Source: Pratylenchus scribneri (lineage: Eukaryota; Nematoda; Chromadorea; Rhabditida; Pratylenchidae). Taken from it: a stretch of DNA of 64,000 bases. A model generated the notes under the pieces. It did no database searches. It was not told where the DNA came from and saw nothing but the letters and a program-made list of their open reading frames with translations. Location: NCBI GenBank assembly GCA_030063045.1, contig JAQSEB010000004.1, forward strand, positions 3,534,001-3,598,000, in the 5' to 3' direction. This document shows, piece after piece, positions 36,901 to 47,929 of the stretch (position 1 is its first letter; each line of letters opens with the position of its first letter). Both the position numbers and the translations under genes were made by a program.

Positions 36901-38818
36901 CATTCATCCATTGGCTTCGTTCCGCGGAACAATGCCAATTGCCAATTCCAATCCTTCATTCCACCCTTCGTTCATTGGCACTCATTTCGGATCTTTTCCA
37001 TGATTCGGCATTATTCAAGCAAACTTTTACCAGCATAAAGCCATTAATGGCGGTGAATAATTTATTCATTTTTTTACATTTTTGGTATTGAAGTCATCCC
37101 AAGAAGAATATTGCCAAAATAATCCGACAATGAAGGGATATTGCATTTTTATTTTATTGAAATGTGCCGCCGTTTTGGATTGGAAAGAATTGGCGGATAA
37201 TGGCGAAATTGCAACCGCAAAATTCATTGAATCATTGGTGCAAAATGGACTGAACAATGAACAAAGTGAATTTGTGCGAATTTGCACTTTGAATGGACTA
37301 CTTTATATTTTACAATCATTGGCCATTGAAAATTTGCAAAAAACATTGGCAAATTCATTTGAATTTGTCCTAAAGGAAATTCAGAGAATGCAACAAAAAT
37401 TGATGACCGACATTTTGACGGAATGGCAAGCAAATTATTTAAAATTAATTTGATAATCATTTTTAGTCCAATTGATTCAATAAAATACCAAAAATTGTGC
37501 TGGGCCTTTTCCTTTGCACTCCTCCAAGAGGCAATCCCAATTGAGGCCCAAATTCGGGAACATTTCCTGCAATTGGTCAGCCAATCATTTGTTGATCCCA
37601 GTTTGCCCGGATGGCTCAAATTGGTTTTGACCCGTGGAATTGAATCATTGGTTTTGCATAGTTCAAAGTAAATTCATTGAGGGAATATTGTTTTGGTGAT
37701 TCCAATTTTCAGTTATTCACCCGGTTTCCGTCGAATGGCTTTGGAATGTTTTGAAACTTATCAACTTCAGCCGGCCCATCTCCCATTTTCCCTTTCCATT
37801 TATTCCACTTGTGCTTATCGAGAATTGCAGGAAGGCGGCGAATTTGCCTATTCATTCAATAAAACATCCAATGAGGATTTTCAAAAATTGCTAAATATGT
37901 TCGATTCATTCATTTATTTATTTATTTTTAATTCCATTCACTCTCGTAGTTTTTCCTTCTATTCCAATTCAATGTGCCCTTCGAAAACATTGGCCATTGT
38001 TGAATTTCTCTCCGATTTGGTCGTTTCCACAATTTGGGCAAAAGAGGCCATCCTTTTCTGCCTTTGGACAATGCTAATTCCGCCGCCCACTTCTCCAAAT
38101 GGTCAAATTAAATTCAATGACAAATATTTTACTCAATTTTAGTGCCGAAAGTAAAATCAGATTTGCAAAGTCCAAGCAAAAAGCCACCAGAAGTGCCATT
38201 GGAAATTTGTGCGGAATTTGAGCATCCACTTCAACCCTTAATTAATCAACAAAAAACAACAATTAGCAGTCAGAGACCAAAATTATTGCCGAATAAATTG
38301 GAATTGGGCGAATTTGATCAAGCAATTTTACATTTAATGCATTTGATTTTGAGAAAATTATTCGCAAATGATAGGCAAGAGAAATAAGCCAAAATATTGT
38401 TTTAATAATTTTTAAAGGAGGGTTTGTTTGGAATTGACGCTGAATTTTGTCATTCCAAAAATAAAAACAATGGAAAATAGGGAAATGGCGCGATGTTTGG
38501 CATTGATGATGTTGTGTTCGGCGAATTCAGATGAAAAAGGAAATAAAAGGTGGGAATGGCAAAAAGAATCCAAAATAATATTTTGCCAATTTAGAATTCA
38601 TTTTCTGCTCAATTCCAATCCATTTTGTTCAAATTTCTTTAAAGCCGCATTCCCTGGCCATTTCATTCAAAAATTGATCCAATCATTCCTTTCCCAGGTA
38701 ATTTTGTATATTTTAATGAAATAAATTTAAAAATTAATTTAAGATTGATTCGATGAATTTGGCCAATTCTCTGCAAATTGATGAACTCAAGAAATTCTTA
38801 GATTCATTGATTCTGTGA
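24988..38818 (+). CDS. huntingtin orthologue
   Basis: Giant HEAT-repeat scaffold protein, orthologue of animal huntingtin; in other animals it works in vesicle transport, autophagy and cilia or mitotic functions with HAP40. The ATG at 24988 opens MHEQFFRALEILENA. There is no polyglutamine tract. Soon after comes LFKLIDHREQALRFVADQTL (about 25300-25360). Acidic linkers at about 26400-26860 match the disordered part of the protein. The bridge region is recognisable at about 32780-33010 (FEPFINHLLKLYPLINS, LCLCNVRYELLD). The C-terminal HEAT domain is clearest: GWSSRAQFEEFCMSLYGVL (about 36160-36215), LRSLALISDLFHDSALFKQ (about 36970-37020), and IFILLKCAAVLDWKELADN (about 37150-37200). The stop is at 38816-38818. 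Dozens of short introns; two long ones (28126-30548 and 31591-31951) are filled with mobile elements. Rough size 2.5-3 thousand residues. Two independent C-terminal motif matches in the right order make the call firm. Confidence 0.87.
28171..30400. mobile_element. MITE family 3 split by a satellite-bearing hAT-like element
   Basis: Outer ends are TACCGTATATATAGTCTTTT at 28171 and its inverted relative AAAAGAGTATATACGGTA ending at 30400. The left half (to about 28249) and the right half (from about 30219) together match the uninterrupted copies at 24576-24769 and 62625-62790. A second element sits between the halves. All of it lies in the large huntingtin intron. Confidence 0.75.
28250..30218 (+). 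mobile_element. hAT-like non-autonomous element with TTCCGGAA satellite (copy in huntingtin)
   Basis: Left end GGGTTACCATTAAAAATTTT and right end AATCGGAATGCTG match the better preserved copy at 48979-50581 along their whole flanks (about 190 bp left, about 350 bp right). Short repeats GTCTAA abut both ends (28244 and 30219), consistent with a worn 8-bp target duplication. The inside array (about 28455-29710) starts with 26-bp CTTTCCGGAAAG units and changes to a 36-bp unit containing TTTCCGGAACAACCGGAAC and AAAATCAGAATT. A segment of about 540 bp (15 units) is duplicated within it, marked by a one-base insertion (CCGGAAACAAAATC) at about 29110 and 29650. About 150 bp of non-repeated DNA separates the array from the right flank. 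No transposase. Confidence 0.8.
30399..30499. mobile_element. small TIR MITE, family 4
   Basis: About 100 bp with ends TACCTTAAATTCTCTATTGG and, reversed, TACCGTAAATTCTCTATTAG. It abuts the right end of the family-3 element so that the two share GGTACC. Related copies are at about 48492-48640 and 51298-51490. Confidence 0.75.
31615..31930 (-). repeat. MITE-A copy 3, inside huntingtin intron
   Basis: Reverse-oriented copy with GTGGGCCTAGGCTCTCTCAC, ATTCGCCGGGATCC, AAAAAGGCAGATTGGGG, TGATTGGGCAAAAAGTGGGG and TACAGTAGTAGGATGAATAG boxes. It fills the intron 31591-31951. Confidence 0.75.
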
Positions 38819-38949
38819 TTTCTCCCAAATATTTTTCCAATTATTCTATCCAGTCATATATTTACGGGTCTTTCAAAATTATTTGTGCCTGATTAAAATT
38901 ATTCAATAATTTATTTCATCCAACCATGCAGTTTTTATCGTCTCTAATT

Positions 38950-39185
38950 TAGGTTATTAGTCTAATCTAAAGCAAGTAGCTTAGGGCGAGAGTTGGAGAG
39001 CTGGGCCTAGGTTCTCACCTTGGGCTTCGCCGGAGGCCTAAGCACCCCAATAGGGTGTAAAAAAGGCACATTTTGAGGCAATATTTGATTGATAGGGTGA
39101 CAGAGTGATTGAGCAAAAAGTGGGGGTACAGTAGGAAAATAAGAAAGGCTCCCTAGGTATTGTTGGAATTGACAAACATGGCTTT
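38950..39185 (-). repeat. MITE-A copy 4
   Basis: Reverse-oriented, just downstream of the huntingtin stop. Shows AGCTTAGGGCGAGAG, CTGGGCCTAGGTTCTCACC, GGGCTTCGCCGGAGGCC, GGCAATATTTGATTGATAGG and GTGATTGAGCAAAAAGTGGG. The best conserved copy of the middle boxes. The remainder of the spacer to 39711 shows nothing further. Confidence 0.8.
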
Positions 39186-39711
39186 CTAGCTCTTTTTGTT
39201 AAAAAATAGTTTAATAAACAAATTAAAACAATGAAAGGTAAAAGCATCTTGATGAGTTTTATTTAATGATATTTTTAAAGTTAAAAGATATTAAACCATA
39301 TATTTAAAAATAAGTGCAATTTTTCCTTCCCAAAAATGTCAAATATTTGAAATCGGAAATTTATTTTTGTGACACAACCAATCCGAATATTTAATTCAAT
39401 TCACTGAAAACCAGTCCATCCCTCCTTCATTGCTTGGATGTTTCAAGAAAATGAATGAATTTTCACCTGCTGTGCATTTGCTTGAAATAATTAATTAATT
39501 TTATGATAGAATACAAGGTTAAAAGGTGCATTAATGAGGATTAGTGCAACCAATAAGTAAATAAAATTCAGAGAATATTGGGTGATCTTCGATGCAAAAT
39601 TAAGCAGTAGCAGGTGAAATTTAAAGAACTTTTTAGCCTCATGAACAGAGACAATTTATTGACAATTCCATTTTTCATTTTTTTTTGTTTTATCCATTTC
39701 CCATTAAATTA

Positions 39712-41046
39712 ATGGAAATCAGCAACAATTCAATGAATGTTGATGACAATGTAACAATGGTAAATAATTTTACAATGGACCAATTGCCGGAGTCAGTAAT
39801 ATGTTTGGTGATGGGAATTTGTGGATTGTCAATTCTGTTGAATGCAATTTGTTTGCCCGTTTCTGCTCTAAATTTTGCCATGATCGCCCAAACCGCCCTT
39901 CTCCATCGGAATCTTAAATTCCTTCTATTGCTTCAGGCAAATTAATCCATTCTTTTTGATAATTAATTTATATTTTATAGTCCATTGGTGTCGCAATTTT
40001 TGCCATCAGTGAAATTGTCCGAATGTCAATAAAAATTCTGATAAATGATTTTTTCCCTATCGGTCCTTTTTCGAAAATAATGTTCATTATCACATTACTT
40101 GCCATCATTTTCACTGGATGGGTCGCATTTTGGCTTCTTTGTGAACGCATTTTGGCTACCGTAAAATGCCGAACATATGAAGGGGATAATCGGCTTCATT
40201 TCTGCATTTTCTCATTCATTTTTATTGTAAATAAATACAATAAAATTAAAATATGCGATTTTTTAGTTTTTTGCCACTTTTGGCTGCTATTATTCAGCAA
40301 TGGGCTTCAATATAAATTTAGAGAAAATTGGAATGAAAACATCGATTTCCACCCTTTATGAAGTGTACACATTTTTGGTGATCAGTTTCATTTGCATGAT
40401 GGTTTGAAAATTGAATTCATTTTTTATTAATAAATATCGGAAATTAGATTCTCTTCTATATTTTGGCATATAATAAGCGACGTTATGCTAAATTGGAATT
40501 CCTTTCGGCAAATCAAAGCAATCAGCCAGAACGGCTTTCGATGAAATATCAAGTAAATAAAGAGGAAGGGATTAAGCTGAATATTCCCATTTTTCAGCTT
40601 TCCGAGAATATTCGAACCAGCCGTCAATTACTTCCATCAGCCATTTTCCATTTTATCAGTGTTCTTTTGACCATTCTCTCCTATTTGTTGAACTATTATG
40701 GAATTATGAGCAAAAATGCCATTCATAGTTCAATCGTTTCAAATTCCATTTTTCTACTATTTTCATTTTGTAATTTGGGAATTCAAATCAGCGTAATAAC
40801 GTTCGTTTGAAATTCTCACAAAAATACCAAAATTATTATTATTAAAGGATGCATCCGGTGTTGAATCGTCGATTACGTCGAATGATTGGCCCAGCTAGAA
40901 TGGCATCATTATGGAGAAGAAAAGTTGGCCAAACTCCAGCAAAGAGAACAGAAAAACCGTTGAATATTTTTGGAAATGATTTATTAAACAAAAATTGTGA
41001 TATTGGCGAATATTTCAAAGTATTGGACACATTTTGGAACAAATAA
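39712..41046 (+). CDS. serpentine chemoreceptor, SRE/SRA-like
   Basis: Seven-transmembrane GPCR of the nematode Sra superfamily, most like class E. The ATG at 39712 is preferred over an upstream in-frame TTG. The N-terminus is Asn-rich with possible glycosylation sites, then TM1 (VMGICGLSILLNAICLPV), a conserved LLHRNLKFLLLLQ loop, TM2-TM3 (about 39980-40130) and the family motif ERILATVKCRTYEG (40141-40182). Then come TM4-TM5, LSMKYQ and ENIRTSRQLLPS (about 40536-40635), the loop typical of SRE proteins. TM6-TM7 reach about 40810. After the last intron the tail begins HPVLNRRLRRMIGPARM and ends at 41046. Introns are short and in phase. It is probably expressed in sensory neurons, as for the family. 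Confidence 0.8.
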
Positions 41047-41944
41047 AAATGTGTGGGAGAATGATATAAATATGCAAATCATCATTTATTATTTTATTTT
41101 CATTTAATTATCGAGTATTGAACAAAAATGAATAAAACTAAATTTTATTGTTCGAAAAAATGGCAAAAAAGTTGGGTTGTTGGTGTTTGGGATGGAATGC
41201 TCACAAGTGCTATCCGACCACTGTGATGGAGTGGCGATTTTTGTCTGCTCCCTTTCGGGCCTGAACCGGTGCACCGCTCATTGTTCAACCGGGAATGCCC
41301 TCGCTCCCGAAGGCACCCCCTGTCGACTCCACCCTTGGCCTGGACACTCGTTCAGCACATGCCCACCAAGCAACCACTTTTGCCCCCAATTCACTGGGTC
41401 ACAAGCGCCCGTCACGACGCTCGGCGGAAGGGAATTTTTTCTTTTTCTATTTCAAGGCAAGGGAGAAGAATGAATGCCCCTTTCTTTGAAAAAGAGTAAA
41501 AAATTTAAATAATTAATTTTGGCATTTTGTTTAAAATTTTATTTTATTTTTTTTACTCTGCGATGCGGCGCGAAACGCGATTGCGATGCGATTGCGATCT
41601 CGACTCTCGAACTCGACAGAGAATCGAGCGACATTATTATTATTTGGCATTTTTCGATCGATAGTTCGATAGTGCCATTTTACATACAATCAGCTACACA
41701 TTCTTTTCATTCGATCTAGGGAGATTAATTGCATAGCGAATAATTTAATGGTGTCGGTGTAGCATATTTATATTTCCCGTTTACCCAAAAAAATTGGAAA
41801 TTTTAAAACATTTCTCGCCCCCGCATTTCCTCAAACTCACAATTAAAAATCGGAAATATACTAAATAGTTTATGTGTTTCTTAATTTTATATTTAAAATT
41901 TTGAGTATTTCAGAAAAATTTCAAGTAAAGAAAAACTCGCTAAT
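41047..41944. other. spacer with a GC-rich island
   Basis: Between the receptor and the nucleoporin. From about 41190 to 41440 the base composition jumps to roughly balanced GC, unlike everything nearby, and 41560-41640 contains CGAT-rich repeats (GCGATTGCGATGCGATTGCG). Several frames are open across the island, but none shows a family motif. A promoter for the downstream nucleoporin gene may lie here. Confidence 0.4.
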
Positions 41945-44900
41945 ATGGAGCAACTTATAGAAACTGTTGAGGTTAATTTAAGTCCTAAACCTATTTAAAT
42001 AAAACTTAAGGATCTCCAATTGCGCGCTTTTAAACCAACCCAAATTTACAATGATTTCATCAATCCTCCTCCACAAAAACAAATTCATTCATTGGCAAAT
42101 GCAAATCGATGCATTGCAAATTCTTCTCGATTCGGAATTTGCATTATTCTGGGATACCAGCGTTGACTCTACTCAATTCTTAGTTCGGAGATTCACAAAC
42201 TTGGATTGGAACGAAGCGGAGAACCACAAAAATCAGATGGACCCAAAATTCGTACAACCAATTATCACAATCAACAAGTTTTTTTTCTAATTTAATTAAT
42301 TAAATCAATTAATGTTTAGGCTGAATTAATTTCAATTGCAACAAACTGTGATGGCACAATTCTTTCGGTGGCCATTCAAACTTCGAATGGACCATTTGTT
42401 GACATTTTTGATATTACTTGCTTTGAACCAAACACAAATCGACAGGCAAATTCCATTTTTATTTTAGTAATTAAAAATCATTTTTTAGCCTTTCCCATTG
42501 ACCAGTATTCGTTTTTCCACTTCAAATGCCACATATTTTCACGATTTTGAATGGAATCCAATGGAACCCGACCATTTTGCCACAATCATGTCCGATGGCA
42601 CAATTAATACAATTAAATGTATGGCAATTCAGGTTTAGTCAGTCTAATATTTATTTTCTACCAAATTTTAATTTTAGGGAGGAACAACCAATCAATCATC
42701 AAATATTTTTGCATCGATGAATTTGAGTGGAGCTATTTGCCTAAGTTGGAGTCCAAAAGGTAAACAATTAATTGTTGGCGATGCAAATGGCAAAATGCAC
42801 CAATTAAAACCGGAATTGAGCGGACCACCTGTTCGACAAATTGACCCACCAATGAACATTCCAATTTACGGTTTTTAATTTTAATTATTATTTTTGATCA
42901 CAAATTTATTTTCAGAACGTCAACCAGTTTCTTGCATTGCAATTTGTTGGCTTTCCACGACGGAATGGCTGGTCGCCCATCAACCAAAACCAAATCAATC
43001 GCCGATGCAACCACCAAATGTTTCACTTTTGTGCCTAAAAAAGCAACAACCCCCAAAATGGACTCATTTCGGCAATGTTTTGCCCACTGCCCGTTGCCGG
43101 CGATTCACATTTGTTCCAATGTTGGATTGGCATATGGTTTTCCATTAATTAATTAATTAATTAATTAATATTTAATTTATTATTTAGGTTTTCCTCTATT
43201 CCTCGGATTCTGTCCAAATTGCATTATTCGGCCAAAGAGGGGAGCATTGGCGAAAATTTGAATTCGAAACTTTTGATATTGAAATGCCATTGGCCGTTGA
43301 TGGCCGTTCAAATACTTTTCCAATTGGTGCCAGTTTGGATTTTAGTTCAACGATTCCAATGAATTTGGGTAAATTCCAATTGATTTTATTAATTTTTGGA
43401 TTCCATTTTTCAGACCAATTTCAAATTCCACCACCGCCAATGTTACATTTACTCAATTCAAATGGAAAACTTCTCCCATATGCAATTGTTTCATTGAATC
43501 CAAATCCGGAACTGCGTCCACGGCTGAACAAGTTTTTTTGGTATAATTAATTTAAAATTAATTCAAATTTGTAGACCACCGGAACGAATTCAATTGGCCT
43601 CTGCCCGTTTTGGCCAACCGCCACCAAATTGGGTGCCTCATTCCCCGCCTAACCAAAATCAATCAAATGTCCAATCGCCGTTAACAAATGTAAATTTAAA
43701 TTAAAAAATATTTAAATATTTATTTTTAAGCAATTTAAATCGCCAATTTCCTCTTCAACACCTCAACAGCAATTGGTGGCCAATTCCCCTCCTCAAACCG
43801 TATTCCAAACTCCTCCATCAAATTTGACCACTCAAATTGAACCAAGAAAATTATTTGGCAATGAACAAATTGACAAAAAGAAAATTGAGGAGGAAAATGC
43901 GAAAGAAAGGGAAAAGAAAATTGTAAATTAATTTTTATTTTGGAATTAATTTAATTTTTGATGAAATTTAAGGAAGAAGAAAAGCAAAAAGCCAAAATGG
44001 AAATGGAAGAACAAAAAAAGCGAATTGAAAATTTGGACAAAGCATTGGAGAGGAATATTTTGGAATACACGAAAATGAGGAATTTGCAGGCACAAAAAAT
44101 GGATGAACAAATTCGGCAACTTCGGTACGAAATTGAAAGGAAAGCCAGCATAACGGATTTGGGTATTAAAATTGGAATTTATTTAAAATTAAAAATTTGA
44201 ATTAATTTTAGGACATTTTAATAAATTAATTTTGATTCGAAATGAATTGCTGGACGGATTGAGGCAAAAGAATGGATTAATGGCAGAATTGTGCAAAAAT
44301 ATTCAAAAGAATGGGGAAACGCTGAATCAGCTGAAATTAAGCCATCAAGAATGGAAGAGGGAAGGACCAAAGAAGAATTCCGGACAACTTTCATTTGACA
44401 TTGTTTGGATTTAAAATTAAATTGGAATTAATTAAAATTAAATTTAAGCAAAAAAGAATTGAACTGGTCGAAGAAAATTATGAAAAAACGATGAACCAAT
44501 TTGAGCAGGCCAAAAGGGCATTGAAGAATTTGGATGAACAAATTCAAGGAGGAACATTGGGAGGAGGAAATTATTTCGAATTTGGAAGGTTTTTAAATAT
44601 TATTTTGAATAATTTTATTTAATTTGTTTAGAATTAATGAAAATGAAGTGATTGATCCATTGGAGCAGAGGAAATTGATCCAAACGAATGAAAATATTGC
44701 GAAAATGTGCACAAAAATGAATTCCAGATTGCAACAAATTCAAAGAGAAATTGAAAATAACAAAAAAGGAGGACAAATTGAAATGACCAAAAAACAATCA
44801 AAAATGGAACAACAAGAGAATTCGGCCGCCGATTATTGTTTATTGGAAATTGGACAATTGAATATTGGCACTGGGGGGACATCCACTCAAATGCAATCAT

Positions 44901-47362
44901 CATCAGAAATTGAGGAGAATATTGGACCAAAATTCCAACAAAATTTGCATAATTATTTAATGGTTTTTAATTTTATTTTTAATTAATTTTTAATTTAATT
45001 TAGAATTTGGACCAATTCAAAGAAGGCAGTGTACCGGCAAAAATTCGTTTAATTCAACCAATTCGTCCATCAACGACCGCTGCACAAAAAGCACCAATAA
45101 AATCAAATGATGAACAAAATTTGGCCCAAAAAATGAATGAAATATTCGCAACGCCGCCAAAACCCGAATGCCATTCAATTGGAGTCCAATCGCCGGATTT
45201 TATGATGGAAAAAGGTTTTAATTAATTTATTGATTATTAAATAAAATTAAATTTAATAGAAAAACCCATCAAAATTGAACAACCAAAACAAATTCCACTT
45301 ATAAATGCAAAACCAATGACAATTCCGGCAACATTTTCCACCACAATTCCATCGGCCAATTCAAATAATTCATTCGGTGCACCCAAAAAAGATGGCCAAG
45401 TGCCATTTTCGCCGGCCGCTTTGCCAACTCCGCCAATTTTTTCGCCAATTAGCAGCTCAGCCAGCACAACAAATGTTGCCGAAGAGGCACAAAAACAACA
45501 ACATTCAATGGGCACCGGCGGTGGTGGTTTTATATTCAATTTGCGAGGAGCAACCACAAATGAGGAGGAGGATATTATTCCAAATGCAAATGGTATTTAT
45601 TTAACAATTATTAGAGAACGGATTTTTAGATTACAAAATATATGTTTATTTTTTTCCAAAATTTACTTGAAAAAATGATATTTTTTGGTTTTTTATTTTA
45701 TTTTTAGACTGGAATTTCCACTAAAAAAGTGTCAAAATTGATAAAATATGTCAAAAAATTCCGTAAAAAACATGAAATAATAAATGTCCTTGTGCTTTTT
45801 CTCATTAAATCTGATAATACAAAAAAAGGTCGAAACCTAAAAATCCGATTAAATTATTATGCCTTGATAAACAAATTAATTTAATTTTTGAAGATTCATC
45901 CACCAATGATGGTTCATCTGAGGCCAATGCGAATATTGTTGAATTGCCAACATTGTTCGGTCCAACTTCATCCATCGCAGCCAACAAAACGACAACAATA
46001 ACTCAACCAATCAAAATGCCACCAATCACTTCATCAACAATTCAACCGCCACCGCCCCCACCAATAATTCCACAATCATCGTCCATCACAACGGCGGCGG
46101 CCATTCCACAACAATTGACTTTGCCTCCAAAAACAACATCAAATGAATTGGGAAAAACAATTTTGGGAATAAATTTGCTGACACCAAACGCAAATGCATC
46201 CACACCTTCAACAACCATAGTCGAAAATATGGCACAAAAATTGCCAACAACAACCACCACAATCACAGCCATCCCTCCTGCTATTGTCCCAACGACAATT
46301 TCGACGGGAATTGGCCAACAAACAATTCAACCGCAGGGAGGAGAACAAATTAATGGAGCAAAAATGGTGGAAAATATGTCAATTCCCAACATGGATGAAG
46401 GAATGGAGGATGAGACCACAACGGCCCCATCTTCAATTAGCTTTGATTTTATGAAGTAAATTGTGTCCGAAATTAAATTAAATATTAATTTTTAATTTGA
46501 AGGGGAATTGGATTGGGCTGTGCGCCCACTTCGACACCAATCAATGCGGCCGCCACCACCCAAAATCGAAATCCATTCGGCTCAATTTCGGCACAAAATA
46601 ACTCATCGGCGACTGGAGGCGGCCTTTTCGGCAATACCACCGGCGGCGGCGGATTTGGCCAATCCCCATTTGGTGGTGGAATTTCGGCCCAAAGCCAACA
46701 GCAATTTGGCTCGCCAAATCGAACACCGCAAAGTGCATTCGGCTCATTTGGGACACCGGCGGCTGCATCACCAGGTGAATTTTGAGGAAAAAATTGTGCA
46801 CAAATTTATTAATTTAGCGAATTCATCGGGCAGCGGTGGTGGTTTTGGCTCTTCTCCATTTGGCGGCAGTGGATTTGGGGCCAAACCAACATTCGGCAGT
46901 CAATCACCTTTTGCGGCCACACAAAAATCCGCATTTGGTGGAGGCAGCACTTTTGGCGGTGGAATGGGCGCAACACAACCAGCAAATCCATCGGGTGGAG
47001 GATCAATGTTTGGTGGCGGATTTGGCAGCAGTGGTGGAGCCGGGGGAACTGGATTTTCTGCGTTCGTTTTTTACACTTTTTTACTATTAAATATTCGATT
47101 TTTGTTTTTAGATTTGCCTCAAAATCATCTGCATTTGGCCAATTGGCCAATCAAGCTGGTGGCGGTTCTTCTTCACTTTTTGGTGGTGGAACAAATTCAT
47201 CTGGGACAGCAAGTTTCAATGGGTGAGCCGAATTTACATTTAAAAAATATTGTAATTGTTTTTATTTGTAGTTTTGGTGCCCAAAATGTGACTCCCTCCG
47301 CCGCTCAATCTCCATTTGGCGGCCAACAAAAATCATCGGCATTTACAACATTTCGGAAATGA
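41945..47362 (+). CDS. npp-14: nucleoporin Nup214 / NPP-14 orthologue
   Basis: Cytoplasmic-face nuclear pore protein that docks mRNA-export factors (DDX19/Dbp5). Exon 1 (41945-41971) is followed by [16 protein letters not shown], the usual start of the Nup214 beta-propeller. Propeller landmarks are [20 protein letters not shown] (about 42320-42380), [20 protein letters not shown] (about 42545-42605), [19 protein letters not shown] (about 42740-42795) and [10 protein letters not shown] after the propeller (about 43587). A Glu/Lys-rich coiled coil spans about 43860-44800. Pro/Thr/Ser-rich linkers run 45000-46450. The C-terminus has FG/GLFG-like repeats ([25 protein letters not shown]) to the stop at 47360-47362. 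About twenty short introns. An in-frame TGA occurs at 42164-42166 in the propeller unless a 60- or 75-base intron starting at 42162 removes it. Everything downstream is open and in phase. Confidence 0.85.
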
Positions 47363-47929
47363 ACAATGGATTGAAAAATGAATGAATTAATCAAACATAA
47401 ATTAATTTCACAATTTTTGATCATTCTCAATTTTTAATTTTTTATGCTCATTTTATTGTTTTTTTGACATAAGTCAATAATCGGTCCTCAAGCTATTTCG
47501 AATAAAATTAATCAAATATACATTTTTTTGGTTATTTGTTAAAGAGTCCGAAATTAGCACCAAAAAAGGCCAAAATATGCACAATAATAAAACAATTTAT
47601 TAAATTTTTTAGCATATAGTTATAATACTTAATCAAAAATTTTCAGACTTATTTAAACAGGCGGATTTTGAAAAATTCATTTTTAAAATTTTTGCTATAT
47701 TGCTATTTTTTGCAAAATTTTTAAAAATTCATATCTAAAAAACGAATAGAGCTCCAATATTGAATTTTTTTTTATATTTCTAGATATTTAATAAAATTCA
47801 GTCTTCTATACACAATTACAATTAGATTTTATTATTATTCGTGGAAGAGGAAAGAAAATATGCAGATAAAAATATTTAAAAAAATATTAAAGAATTGAAT
47901 AAAAATAAAAAACTGATTGGAATGGAAAA
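47363..47929. other. convergent intergenic spacer
   Basis: Between the 3' ends of the nucleoporin and the Ly-6-like gene. AT-rich, no gene or repeat recognised. Confidence 0.4.

Noticed and set aside
41177..41499. Three overlapping open frames in the GC-rich island as a Cys-rich gene
   Set aside because: All frames are open only because of GC-rich composition; no family match, no splice or start evidence.
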